The notes: generated by a model not told the origin, from the sequence alone. A DNA stretch of 35,914 nt from JANNGC01 sp043757045 (GCA_043757045.1 JAYVQC010000047.1:1-35914); one strand, 5' to 3'; positions 7,899-16,383 are shown, counted from the stretch's first letter. Translations and numbers: made by a program.

Positions 7899-9539
7899 AT
7901 GAGCACATCGTCTGATTTGGATTTGGATTCGCTGTTCCTCCCGGCTTGGGCCCAGCAGCCGGCGAACAAAAACTTATACGCCAAGTATGAAGGCGGCGAA
8001 GAACGTGAAGGTGGTCGTGGAGACCGTCGCGGCGGCCGTGATGGCGACCGTGGTGGTCGCCCCGGTGGTCCACGCCCGAGCCGTCCCGGTGAGGCGCGCG
8101 GCCCGCGGCCTCCCATGGGCGGCGGGCGCGGCGGCCCGCAGGATCGGCGCGGCGGCGGCGCGGCGGGCGGTGGTGGTTTTGGCGGCCCCGGACGTCGTGA
8201 TTTCGGCGGTCGCGGCGAGCGGCGTCCCGAGGCAGAACGCCCGGCACCCGTCGCATTGCCCGAAGTGGACGCGCAATTGCGCCCGAACGATGAGGGCGTG
8301 GATTCGTTGTCCCGGCAGATCAAAGTGACCGGGCGCGCCTACCCGCTCTTCGGCATCGCCAAGATCGTTTTGGAAAGGCCCGAGCGTTACAACGTCGTCT
8401 TCACCACGAAGAAGAAATCCGACGGCTCGGTCGCACAGGCGCTCTTCGTCTGCGCATTGGATGACACGCTGTGGTTGAGCGAGGACGAGGCGGCGGCGCA
8501 CGTTCTGCAAAAACATTTTGCCACCTTCTATCAGGCCGAGCGCACGCCCACGGATCCGCCGAAGGGGACGTACACGTTCGTCGCGCAGTGCGGGATGAGC
8601 GGCGTCATTCTTGGCCCGCCGAACCATCACGATTATCAGAACCAGTTGCGCAAGCTGCACGCGGACCGTTTCTCGCGCCTGCCGTTCGACATGTTCAAGG
8701 CGCGCGTGAAAATCGTGCGCGACGAGGAAGTGGTGAAGAAGTGGGTCGAAGACCAAAGCTGGAAGACGGAGTTCGTCTGCCTGAACGTCTCCGAGCCACT
8801 CCAACTGCCGACGCGTGAGGAAGTGGAGAAACATTTCCGCGCCACGCACCTCGCGACCATCGTGCGCTCGGTGCCCACGCACACCGTCACGGGCGTGGCC
8901 AGCCGCGCCCTGCCCTGCCGCCCGCTGTATCAACTGGCGCGCGAGCTCTGGCATGATCAGGATCATTTCCCACTGCAACTCGCGACAGTGTTGAGTCAGC
9001 AGTTCGCCTCGCACGGCCTGCAATTCTTCAAGGTCAATAAGACCGTGACGCACGTTTCGATCGCGCGACCGACCTTCCTCGATTTGGAAACCACGGTCGT
9101 GTCCGACAACGTGAAGCGCATCCTCGAGTTCATCACCGCGAATCCGAAATGCTCGCGGCGGAAAATGTTCGAGTCGCTCGCGCCCGCCGCCGTCTCCACC
9201 ACGCAGCCTGCGGCGGAAGGCACTGCGGTGCCCGATTTGTCGCCCGAGGCCAGCGCGATTATTTCCGACCTGCACTGGCTCGTGCATCAGGGGCATGTCA
9301 TCGAATTCGCGAACGGCACGCTGGAGACGGCGAAGAAGCCGTTGCCGAAACCGCCCAAGCAGGCGAAGCGCGCCGCTCCTGACGCGGCCAAGCCGGTGGA
9401 AGCCGAAGCACCCGAGGCATCCGAGACCACGGTGGAGTCTGTGGAATCCGTGGTGGCTGGTCTGGCCAACGAGACTCCAGCAGAAAGTCAAACGGTGGCC
9501 CCGCCGAGCGAAACGCCGATGGAAAACAATCCGGCGTAA
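7899..9539 (+). CDS. Unrecognised large protein with RG/GG-rich N-terminal region
   Basis: Not a named family to me, though the sequence has the feel of a gene conserved in Verrucomicrobiota. The 546-residue protein has a short acidic start (MSTSSDLDLDSLFLPAWAQQP). A low-complexity RGG/RPGG-rich region follows at about residues 32-118, rather like RNA-binding RGG boxes. A globular part of about 300 residues comes next, with VDSLSRQIKVTGRAYPLFGIAKIVLERPERYNVVF, a CALDDTLWLSEDEAAAHVL segment and two Cys in FVAQCGMSG and SRALPCRP. A winged-helix-like segment may be present near 395-475 (VKRILEFITANPKCSRRKMFESL ... IISDLHWLVHQGHVIEF). The Ala/Pro/Glu tail is disordered. No signal peptide or TM segment, so it is cytoplasmic. 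ATG at 7899 has AGGA 4 nt upstream. It is monocistronic, closed by a strong terminator. A nucleic-acid-binding role is inference from the RGG region only. Confidence 0.85.
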   Translation: MSTSSDLDLDSLFLPAWAQQPANKNLYAKYEGGEEREGGRGDRRGGRDGDRGGRPGGPRPSRPGEARGPRPPMGGGRGGPQDRRGGGAAGGGGFGGPGRRDFGGRGERRPEAERPAPVALPEVDAQLRPNDEGVDSLSRQIKVTGRAYPLFGIAKIVLERPERYNVVFTTKKKSDGSVAQALFVCALDDTLWLSEDEAAAHVLQKHFATFYQAERTPTDPPKGTYTFVAQCGMSGVILGPPNHHDYQNQLRKLHADRFSRLPFDMFKARVKIVRDEEVVKKWVEDQSWKTEFVCLNVSEPLQLPTREEVEKHFRATHLATIVRSVPTHTVTGVASRALPCRPLYQLARELWHDQDHFPLQLATVLSQQFASHGLQFFKVNKTVTHVSIARPTFLDLETTVVSDNVKRILEFITANPKCSRRKMFESLAPAAVSTTQPAAEGTAVPDLSPEASAIISDLHWLVHQGHVIEFANGTLETAKKPLPKPPKQAKRAAPDAAKPVEAEAPEASETTVESVESVVAGLANETPAESQTVAPPSETPMENNPA

Positions 9540-9560
9540 CCGGACGAAACATTTACTCAG

Positions 9561-9590
9561 AGCGCCGGACGTGGATGTCCGGCGCTTTTT
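9561..9590 (+). terminator. Rho-independent terminator after the RG-rich gene
   Basis: A perfect 10-bp stem (AGCGCCGGAC at 9561-9570, GTCCGGCGCT at 9577-9586) with a 6-nt loop is followed by TTTTTGTTT. It lies 21 nt past the stop codon at 9539. Confidence 0.93.
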
Positions 9591-9660
9591 GTTTCTGCGA
9601 GAGCGGCGGTGGAGAATCGCATGGGGGGCTGACAGTTGCCGCGACCTTGATGCCACCATC

Positions 9661-9769
9661 AGAAAGCGGCGCTGAAGCGACCGCACTCCAAACGCTCCGC
9701 GACTGACGAAGCGTGTGATGCTGCGCGTCAGCGGCTGGAGTGAAGTCGCTTTAGCGCCGCTGTTCTTTC
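9661..9769. repeat. Palindromic repeat, AGCGGCGCT family, copy 1
   Basis: The left arm from 9665 (AGCGGCGCTGAAGCGACCGC...) and the right arm ending near 9762 (...GTCGCTTTAGCGCCGCT) are imperfect inverted repeats around an inner CTGACG...CGTCAG hairpin. The first 37 bases from 9665 match 35 of 37 bases at 19122-19158, so this is one interspersed family. It lies between the convergent ends of the RG-rich gene and the ABC permease at 9783. Confidence 0.88.
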
Positions 9770-9782
9770 GCTCCAAAAACCA

Positions 9783-10961
9783 TCACACCGCCTTGAGCGC
9801 CTGAATCGCCGGCATTCTGGCGGCGCGGATGGCGGGCGGCAGGCTGCCGATCACGCCCACGGCCAGGGCGAAGACGAGTCCTTGCAGCAAATCCGGCGGG
9901 GTGATTTGGAACTGGAAAATCACTTCGCTGAACGTGTTGAAATTCATCGTCCCGAAACGCACGCCGAAAGCCAGACACGCCGCCTGCGCGAGCAAGGCCA
10001 GCGCGCAGCCCAACAGTCCGCCGAGCAGCGCCAGCAGCGCGCCTTCGGCGATGAAACTTCCCAGCACCGTGCGCCGGCGGAAGCCGAGCACGCGCAACGT
10101 CCCGATCTCTCGCGTGCGCGAAGCGATGCTCGCATACATCGTGTTCATGGCCGCGAACATCGCGCCGATGGACATCGCGGTGGCGAGCACCGCGCCCATG
10201 AAACGCAACGGCTTCGCGGTCATGGTCTGCTCGCTGTAATACGCGACCTCCGAGTCCACGCGCAGCGGCAGGCGCTTGTCCGATTCCACGCGCGCGCGCA
10301 GGGCCGCCGTGTCGTTGGTGTCCGACAGGCGCACCAAAAAGCTGGAGAAACTTTCCCGCTCGAAAATGGAACGCGACTCGTCCGCGTCCATCCAAATCTC
10401 GGAATCGAAAGCGCTGTTGCCCCCCTCGAACCAGCCCACCACCGTCAGTTTGTGCAGGCCGGTCTTGAAGCTCTGCCCGACCGCGCAGTTGGCGAAGCGC
10501 TCGGCCATCTTGCGGCTGATCACCACTTCGCGATGGCCGGGGACGAACCAGCGCCCCGACGAGAGCTTCACCTGCGGACGGAGCGCCACGCCCTGCGTCG
10601 TGAGACCGCGCACGGTTACGTTGGCCTCGCCCCCGTCGTTACGCGGGAGGTTGATCAGGTTCACCACGTCGGCGGAGATGAGTGGCTGGCCCTGATCGTC
10701 GCGCGCGATCATGGGCAGAAATTGAATCAGCCGGAACTGCTCGCGTGTGACGACGCTGCTCGACTCGGCGGGGGAACCTTTGCGGACAATCATCACGTTG
10801 CGCGGGTCGCCGGTGTTCTGACTGGATTTGACGAGTCCACCCGCCATCGCCTGCATCAGCACATACACGGTCACAACCATCGCCACGCTCAACGTGGTCG
10901 CGATGGTCGCGCGCCAGCGGACGAAGACGTTGCGGAGATTGTATTTGAGAGTGAGCAACAT
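9783..10961 (-). CDS. FtsX-family ABC transporter permease, second system, subunit 2
   Basis: The 392-residue protein has TM1 at about 17-40 (WRATIATTLSVAMVVTVYVLMQAM), a periplasmic MacB_PCD-like core (about 50-255), and a C-terminal FtsX domain: three TM helices with IASRTREIGTLRVLGFRRRTVLGSFIAEGALLALLGG and the terminal RMPAIQALKAV. In subunit 1 the equivalent loop reads VRERLREMAILKALGY, so the two subunits have diverged and probably form a heterodimer. The gap to subunit 1 is 3 nt, arguing for translational coupling. It is the last gene of the run. There is no adaptor gene beside this system, unlike the one at 4018-7653, so it may be a LolCDE-like or two-permease exporter. Substrate is unknown. 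Confidence 0.93.
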   Translation of the reverse strand: MLLTLKYNLRNVFVRWRATIATTLSVAMVVTVYVLMQAMAGGLVKSSQNTGDPRNVMIVRKGSPAESSSVVTREQFRLIQFLPMIARDDQGQPLISADVVNLINLPRNDGGEANVTVRGLTTQGVALRPQVKLSSGRWFVPGHREVVISRKMAERFANCAVGQSFKTGLHKLTVVGWFEGGNSAFDSEIWMDADESRSIFERESFSSFLVRLSDTNDTAALRARVESDKRLPLRVDSEVAYYSEQTMTAKPLRFMGAVLATAMSIGAMFAAMNTMYASIASRTREIGTLRVLGFRRRTVLGSFIAEGALLALLGGLLGCALALLAQAACLAFGVRFGTMNFNTFSEVIFQFQITPPDLLQGLVFALAVGVIGSLPPAIRAARMPAIQALKAV

Positions 10962-10964
10962 GGT

Positions 10965-12110
10965 TTAATCCAAAGCCTTCAGCCCCTGCACCACGCTCAT
11001 CCGCATCACGGCCAGCCCCGGCATGATGCTCGACAGGATGCCCAGCCCAGCCGTCACGGCCATCGCGATGCCGATGGTTTGCGGCGTTACTTCCAGCACG
11101 CTGATGAAGCCGTTCGTCAGCTTGGGAATGTCGCCGTACGTGAACAGGCAATAGCCGCCGCCGATGCCCAGCACGCCGCCCGCCGCCGCCAGCCCGAAGC
11201 TCTCGGCGAGGATGAATGCAAACAGCATGGCCCGCTGGTAGCCGAGCGCCTTGAGGATCGCCATCTCGCGCAGCCGCTCGCGCACCGCCATGCTCATGGT
11301 GCTGGCCGTGACCAGCAGCAGCGTGAACACCACCGCTGAAGAAATCAGCCCGACGAGCAGGCTGATGTTTCCCCACATGGAAATGAAGCCGAGTTGGAAG
11401 GCGCGCTCCGTCTCAGCGCGCACCGCCGCCGAACTGTTTTCAAAAGTTTTGTTAATTTCCGCGATCACGCGCGGCATGTCCTCGGCGGAGCGCACCTTGA
11501 GCCACCACATGCCGACCTGGCCCTTCAACTCGCTGTTCTCCTCCAAATAGTCCTGGCGAAAGTAGAGGTTCTTGTCGTCTTGCGTGCCCGAGTAGATGCC
11601 CACGATTTTGAACTCCAACGGGTTCGGGTAGAGCGAACTGGTCAGCGTCATGCGGTCGCCGACTTTCAACCCGTATTTATCCGCGCTCAACTTGCCCAGC
11701 ACGCAGGCGGTGCGCTCGGCGGCGAAGGCCGCGTATCCTTCCTCGGACATCTTCATCTCCGAAAAAATATCGTGCAGCTTCTTCGGGTCCGTCGCGAACT
11801 GCGCGAAGGTCGTGCTCTCCTCGTTCTTGTAAATGCCGCCGAACCACGAGAACGGCGTCACCGCCATCACGCCCGGGATTTTCTCGATGATGGGCCGCTG
11901 GCGCGCGGGCAACTGTTGCGTGATGGAAATCTTATTCCGCACCGCCACGCGCAGTTCCGCTCCTGCCGTCTCCGGCGGATGCGTGAGCAGGCGCAACGCG
12001 ACCATCAGAAAGACCAGCAGGAACAAACTGACCGCCACGCTCAGGATGGACAGTGCCGCGCGGCGTTTGTTCCGCAGCGCGTTCTTGGCGATGAAGCCGA
12101 CGAAGGTCAT
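10965..12110 (-). CDS. FtsX-family ABC transporter permease, second system, subunit 1
   Basis: The 381-residue protein starts MTFVGFIAKNALRNKRRAALSILSVAVSLFLLVFLMVAL, a cytoplasmic amphipathic piece and TM1. The periplasmic core (about 45-250) includes VGDRMTLTSSLYPNPLEFKIVGIY. The FtsX domain has three TM helices and the loop VRERLREMAILKALGYQRAMLFAF, ending VVQGLKALD. It follows the ATPase gene by 103 nt; that spacer has heptamer hairpin C, whose nearest edge is 6 nt before the ATG at 12110, where no Shine-Dalgarno site is seen. Subunit 2 starts 3 nt after its stop. The pair with one ATPase resembles LolC/LolE-LolD in layout, but lipoprotein release is only one possible role. Confidence 0.93.
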   Translation of the reverse strand: MTFVGFIAKNALRNKRRAALSILSVAVSLFLLVFLMVALRLLTHPPETAGAELRVAVRNKISITQQLPARQRPIIEKIPGVMAVTPFSWFGGIYKNEESTTFAQFATDPKKLHDIFSEMKMSEEGYAAFAAERTACVLGKLSADKYGLKVGDRMTLTSSLYPNPLEFKIVGIYSGTQDDKNLYFRQDYLEENSELKGQVGMWWLKVRSAEDMPRVIAEINKTFENSSAAVRAETERAFQLGFISMWGNISLLVGLISSAVVFTLLLVTASTMSMAVRERLREMAILKALGYQRAMLFAFILAESFGLAAAGGVLGIGGGYCLFTYGDIPKLTNGFISVLEVTPQTIGIAMAVTAGLGILSSIMPGLAVMRMSVVQGLKALD

Positions 12111-12116
12111 AGGGAT

Positions 12117-12203
12117 AATGACGAATGGCGAATGACGAATGACGAATGGGGGCCGGTCGGGAAGTCACCCCAGCTTTCGTCATTCGTCATTAGGAATTCG
12201 TCC
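12117..12203. repeat. Heptamer hairpin C between ABC ATPase and permease
   Basis: AATGACG-type units run 12117-12149 (one copy degenerate, AATGGCG). CGTCATT units lie at about 12175-12191, with a decayed extension to 12203. The segment AATGACGAATGACGAA at 12131-12146 is exactly mirrored on the right, giving a 16-bp arm around a loop of about 28 nt. The element fills the spacer from just after the ATPase stop (12214) to 6 nt before the permease ATG (12110). The same place in the other ABC operon carries hairpin A. Confidence 0.93.
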
Positions 12204-12213
12204 TTCATGGCGT

Positions 12214-12891
12214 TCACGCCAGCTCTCCCTTCTCCAGGTGAATGATCCGGGAAGCAAACGCCGCCGCCTTCGGATCGTGCGTGACCATGATGACCGTCTT
12301 GCTCATCTGCTGGCTGAGGCTTTGCAAAATCGTCAGCACTTCGGTCGCGGAATTGTGATCGAGGTTGCCCGTCGGCTCGTCGGCCACGACCAGCGCCGGG
12401 TCCGTGACCAGCGCGCGCGCGATGGCCACGCGCTGCTCCTGGCCACCGGACAACTGCCGGGGCAGATGCTTCATGCGGTCACCGAGACCGACGAGCGACA
12501 GCGCCGTCTCGACCTGGGCGCGCCGTTCCTTGCGATTGAGTTTGGTGAGCAGGAGCGGCAGTTCCACGTTTTCAAACGCCGTCAGCACGGGAATCAAATT
12601 GAAGGTCTGGAAGACGAAGCCCACGTTCTGGTTCCGCCAGTCGGCGAGGTCGGACTCGTTGAGGTTCGGCACGTTCACGCCCTGCACGCGGCAAGTTCCG
12701 CTCGTCGGCCGGTCCACGCCGGCGAGGATGTGAAGCAGCGTGGATTTGCCGGAACCGCTCGGCCCCATCAACGCGAGGAACTCGCCGGTCGCGATGTCGA
12801 GCGAGACGCTGTTCAGCGCGGTGACTTTGATCTCACCCTGCAAATAAGTTTTCGTGAGGTCACGAATTTCCACAATGGTCGCGGCGGACAT
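12214..12891 (-). CDS. MacB/LolD-type ABC transporter ATPase, second system
   Basis: A 225-residue ATPase. Walker A GPSGSGKST is at 43-51, the Q-loop in FVFQTFNLIPVL near 93-104, signature LSGGQEQR at 147-154, Walker B LVVADEP, GNLDHNS and the H-loop VTHDPKA. Same class as the ATPase at 5486-6211 but clearly diverged, so not a recent duplicate. ATG at 12891 is chosen because SAATIVEIRDLTKTY fits the family start; a TTG at 12930 would add 13 residues without a ribosome-binding site. It leads a three-gene ABC set with two different permeases downstream. Confidence 0.94.
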   Translation of the reverse strand: MSAATIVEIRDLTKTYLQGEIKVTALNSVSLDIATGEFLALMGPSGSGKSTLLHILAGVDRPTSGTCRVQGVNVPNLNESDLADWRNQNVGFVFQTFNLIPVLTAFENVELPLLLTKLNRKERRAQVETALSLVGLGDRMKHLPRQLSGGQEQRVAIARALVTDPALVVADEPTGNLDHNSATEVLTILQSLSQQMSKTVIMVTHDPKAAAFASRIIHLEKGELA

Positions 12892-13157
12892 GCGGGCGAG
12901 TTGATACAGGAGAGCACGCGGGGTGTCCAACGAAGTGAATGAAGGGCGCGGCGTCCTTACCGGGCCGGGCTAGACGCCGAGAAAACGCGTGGCATTTGCC
13001 CAAGCCTCACCCCGGCGCGCTGACGACCGCGATGCCTTACCGGCCACGCCCGTTCCAAAGTCTTCGGCGAAGAAAGGAGCGTGCAGGCGTCAAGCCCGAT
13101 GAAGTCGGAATTCTGAGCGTGCTACGTCACCAGAGCGGCGACCGTTTTGGAAACTTA

Positions 13158-14243
13158 TTACCGCTCGGTCGCGGGTGTAGGTGTATTTGTCGGCCGCTTG
13201 GCCGGGGTCAGAAGGAACGCCTCGCCATGCTGATTGATGGCGACAATGACACCCCGGTCGTTGATGGATACCGCCTTGCTGAGTTCAGGGTAGATGTCCG
13301 GTGGAAGGAGTTCGTTCAAGTTGAAAACGTCGCCGTTCTGATACAGCACGGCGGTTTGCTCGCCATCTCCATCGTCCGAATAGCCAACAATCTGTCCACG
13401 CCGATTGATGCTATTAACGTGGCTGTGCCGATCACCTGGCAGTGGCAGCAAAGGGGACATGGTCCCATCACGGTAAACAAAGCCCCAAGTGTAAGAGGTT
13501 CTGCCTTCTTCGGTAGCTGGCCAAAATGAAGAAGTGCCAATCACCGTGCCACGACTGTTCACGCCGGTGGCAAGGCTGGAGGTCGCGCCGTCGACAACTC
13601 CCAAATCTTTTGCCTGACCTTTTTTGAAGACAACCGCGTGGTAGTTGTCCCCAAAAAACACCACTTCGTTGGTCTGATAATACGCGGCACCGACGGTTAC
13701 CCCGTGGTTGTTCACCGCGATAGCGAGGCTGTGCAGGCCGGGCAGCAACGATCCCAATTCCTTGTGGCGACCACGGTAATAAGAAAAAGCACAGATGGGC
13801 GAACCGGCATCGCGTTGCGCTCCACCCACCAGACGTCCTCGATTGTTAATGGCGACCGGGTTGAAATATTTGTAAGGAACGAGGTTCGTCAGGTTCAGAA
13901 ACTTGCCGTGGTGATAGCGATAGGCGGAGTAGGCGACCGCATTCCTGAACAGCATGCTTCCATGCACATTGAGGCTTACGAGAGATCCGGGTTCCAGGAT
14001 TCCCGGAGGGAGTGGAATTTCGATGGTTCTTTTCGGGCTGCGCAGAAAGAGGTGGAGACCTGAATACTCATTATCAATCAATGCGGCCACGTGCCCGAGA
14101 TTGTTCATGAGGATGTTGCGAACCGCCCCGTAATTATGCAGATCATCCAGTCGCTCGATCTGGTAGAAGGGCGGCTGACTGTCCGCAGCACGCAGGAAGC
14201 CAAGACCGAGGGCGCTCAGCAGAATAATGCCCAAGATTTTCAT
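13158..14243 (-). CDS. Secreted HAF-repeat protein
   Basis: The 361-residue protein opens with a signal peptide (MKILGIILLSALGLGFLRAADSQ, cleavage near residue 20). The rest is a string of repeats of the HAF type: short beta units such as AINNRGRLVGGA, AVNNHGVTVGAA, GVNSRGTVIGTS, SINRRGQIVGYS and SINDRGVIVAI, each preceded by an aromatic F/Y strand. These probably build a beta-propeller-like exported protein; the molecular function of the family is not known to me. ATG at 14243 is preferred to the ORF start at 14279 because it puts the signal peptide at the N-terminus. It lies 45 nt after the HupE-like gene on the same strand. Its C-terminal tail (KRPTNTPTPATER) is Thr/Pro-rich. Confidence 0.85.
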   Translation of the reverse strand: MKILGIILLSALGLGFLRAADSQPPFYQIERLDDLHNYGAVRNILMNNLGHVAALIDNEYSGLHLFLRSPKRTIEIPLPPGILEPGSLVSLNVHGSMLFRNAVAYSAYRYHHGKFLNLTNLVPYKYFNPVAINNRGRLVGGAQRDAGSPICAFSYYRGRHKELGSLLPGLHSLAIAVNNHGVTVGAAYYQTNEVVFFGDNYHAVVFKKGQAKDLGVVDGATSSLATGVNSRGTVIGTSSFWPATEEGRTSYTWGFVYRDGTMSPLLPLPGDRHSHVNSINRRGQIVGYSDDGDGEQTAVLYQNGDVFNLNELLPPDIYPELSKAVSINDRGVIVAINQHGEAFLLTPAKRPTNTPTPATER

Positions 14244-14288
14244 CGGCGCGAGGTTAGTGCGGTGACCTTGAAAAGTCATGCTTTTGAA

Positions 14289-14885
14289 CTAAGAGGACGA
14301 CGGCTCGCGGCGCTTCGCAGTCCGCCAAACCAGCGCGCCCAATCCCGCCAGAGTGATCGCGAAGACGAAACTTCCACGCCACCCGGGCCACGAAAAATGT
14401 CGAGGAGCGGGCGCGGCGGCGGAGAGCGTCACGCGCAGGCGAGCCTGCCCGGCGGAGAGCAAGGCGGTGGAGAGGGGCGCACCATTTTCATCCACCACTT
14501 TCACGAACTGCCGGTGGCCGCGTGGCAAGGTCGCGAGCGCCACGCCATGGATTTCCAACTCGCTCCCGGCGGGCCGCGCCCACGAAAAGTTCCAGACCAC
14601 GTCCTGGCCGTTGGTGGTGATGTTCATGGGGTCAGGCGGCGTGGTCAGTTCGCGCCCGTCACAGACCAGTCGCACCGGGCCGCGCGCGGGCACCGCCGCC
14701 GTCTCGCTTTCGGAGATAATGAGGCTCGCGGAAATTTCCGACGCGCCCAGGCGCAGCGTGAGCACGGAGAGTCCGGGATCGTGAGCCTGCGCCGTCCTCG
14801 TCCACATGAGCAGCCAGCAGACAATCAAAAGCGCGGGCGGAAACGCACGTTCCGCCCGCGCCGGGTTTGGAGGTACGGAACTCAC
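14289..14885 (-). CDS. Exported protein resembling the N-terminal half of HupE/UreJ_2 proteins, single TM
   Basis: The 198-residue protein has a long hydrophobic signal (about 15-34, ending TAQA) and a mature start HDPGLSVLTLRLGASEISASLIISESE. That start resembles the extracytoplasmic N-terminal domain seen in HupE/UreJ_2-type proteins. The usual multi-TM HupE part is absent; instead one C-terminal TM (GSFVFAITLAGLGALVWRT) and a basic tail RTAKRREPSSS anchor it, reminiscent of a sorting anchor. The start is GTG, overlapping the DUF4331 stop by 4 nt (GTGA), so translation is coupled. TPR, DUF4331 and HupE-like genes side by side is, from memory, a recurrent association; this could be checked by neighbourhood search. 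Function is unknown. Confidence 0.65.
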   Translation of the reverse strand: MSSVPPNPARAERAFPPALLIVCWLLMWTRTAQAHDPGLSVLTLRLGASEISASLIISESETAAVPARGPVRLVCDGRELTTPPDPMNITTNGQDVVWNFSWARPAGSELEIHGVALATLPRGHRQFVKVVDENGAPLSTALLSAGQARLRVTLSAAAPAPRHFSWPGWRGSFVFAITLAGLGALVWRTAKRREPSSS

Positions 14886-16381
14886 GGATGCGAATGCGTG
14901 CGGCCGTTCTGCGGCGTGCTCTCGTAAGGGAAGACCTTGTTGTACGCCTGGTCGTTCCGGCTCACGCCATCAATGCCGTCGGCCACCTTGATCACCACCG
15001 GCCCGCGCAAGTCGCTGAGGATGGCGCTGACCGCGATGTCCACCACGTCGTCGCCGAAGCGGCGTCCGTTCGGCCAGCCGCCGGGGATGAAACCGCCGTT
15101 GCCAAACGGGTCTTGAATAGTGCTCTGCAACACATCGCCGCCAAAAATGCTCAGGCGCGAATAGCCCGCGTCATCGGGATTCGTCGGATGATTTAGCCCG
15201 CCGCCCGCGAAACGCACCTTGCTCGTCGAGAGGTCCACTTTGATCAGGTCGGGGATGAAAATGCCCGCGAGGTCCGTGCGGTTCGTATCAATCGCCGTGG
15301 GCACGCCGCCGAAGACGAGCGCGTTGATCAGCTTCGCGAGTTCCGGATTCTCGGCGTACTTGCGGAAGAGCCGAGTGTCGTCTTTGGGACTCGTGCGGCT
15401 GTAAAGGTCTTTGTCTTCCAGCGCGACCAGACCTTCGTTGAAGAGCGGATTGCCCTGGCGCGCGACCTGCACCCAGCCGCCGCTGTTCCGCTGGCCTTCC
15501 TTGTCGTCATTCAAGCGCGAGCCACTGCGGAGCACGCGCACCGCCTGGCGGCTGGTCGTGGCATAGACGCCAGCGATTTGCTGGTCGCCGCCGACTTCGC
15601 TGATCGGGATGACCAGCGACATGAGGTGCAGGTTGAAACCGCCCTGCGAATCTTTGCCAGGGCTGCGGAGCTTGAGCAGATCGAAGATGGATTGAATGTC
15701 CCCGTAGAAGCCGTCATCACGCTGGCCGGCGAACGCGGTGTAGCCACCGGGAAAATTCGTGACGGCCTGCTGCGTGTAGCGATCCAGTTCGGCTTCCGTG
15801 GCCACGCCTTCGCGCGCGGGGTTCTCGCCGTTGTCGCCCTGGTTGTAGAAGGGCGTGGCGTTACCCTGGTTGTTTGGCGGGACAATCCCGGTGCCGAGTT
15901 TCGTGCGCCGGTTCGCTTTCCGATGATCCACCTTGGTCACGGTGTAGGTCTGCACGAGGTTTTGCGCGGCGTCGCCGATGTTCTGCACCACGCCGAGATA
16001 CGACTGGAGAATCGTGTTCTCAGTTTTGTATTTCGTCTCGAACTCGAACTGGTAGCTCAGGCTGGCCTGGCCCTTGGCGCGGTCGTCGCCGAGCGCCACA
16101 TGGATTTCGTAGAGCACGTTGTCGTCGAAATTGTATTTGTTCGGTCCCACACCCGGCTCCTCGTGCGGATACACGCCGAGCGCGACCACGAGATTCTTGT
16201 TCGTGCCTTCCTGATCCACGAAGGCGTAAACGTCCGTCGTGTTGGCCGAGGGATCGCGGGTGATGAGCGGCGCATCCATGTGACTGGAGGCGAAGGCCGG
16301 CCCGACGAACGCGGGCGCGGTGAGATACGCGGCGAGAGCGACAGCGAGGCCGCGCTGCCAGCGATTGATTTTGGTCTTCAT
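14882..16381 (-). CDS. Secreted DUF4331 protein
   Basis: The 499-residue protein begins with a signal peptide (MKTKINRWQRGLAVALAAYLTAPAFVGPAFA). The mature DUF4331 start SSHMDAPLITRDPSANTTDVYAFV and the later FDDNVLYEIHVALGDD and GYSRLSIFGGDVLQST segments follow, with the C-terminal FPYESTPQNGRTHSHP typical of the family. DUF4331 proteins are exported and have no established biochemical function that I know. Immediately before the ATG is a run of A-rich heptamers (AGAAAAC x2, then AGAAAAG) in place of a clear ribosome-binding site. It lies between the TPR gene (76 nt upstream) and the HupE-like gene (4-nt overlap). Confidence 0.93.
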   Translation of the reverse strand: MKTKINRWQRGLAVALAAYLTAPAFVGPAFASSHMDAPLITRDPSANTTDVYAFVDQEGTNKNLVVALGVYPHEEPGVGPNKYNFDDNVLYEIHVALGDDRAKGQASLSYQFEFETKYKTENTILQSYLGVVQNIGDAAQNLVQTYTVTKVDHRKANRRTKLGTGIVPPNNQGNATPFYNQGDNGENPAREGVATEAELDRYTQQAVTNFPGGYTAFAGQRDDGFYGDIQSIFDLLKLRSPGKDSQGGFNLHLMSLVIPISEVGGDQQIAGVYATTSRQAVRVLRSGSRLNDDKEGQRNSGGWVQVARQGNPLFNEGLVALEDKDLYSRTSPKDDTRLFRKYAENPELAKLINALVFGGVPTAIDTNRTDLAGIFIPDLIKVDLSTSKVRFAGGGLNHPTNPDDAGYSRLSIFGGDVLQSTIQDPFGNGGFIPGGWPNGRRFGDDVVDIAVSAILSDLRGPVVIKVADGIDGVSRNDQAYNKVFPYESTPQNGRTHSHP

Positions 16382-16383
16382 AC

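Noticed and set aside
7974..9776. 600-residue minus frame opposite the RG-rich gene
   Set aside because: It runs through the terminator and the AGCGGCGCT palindrome and is rich in Arg. The + gene has a ribosome-binding site and terminator.
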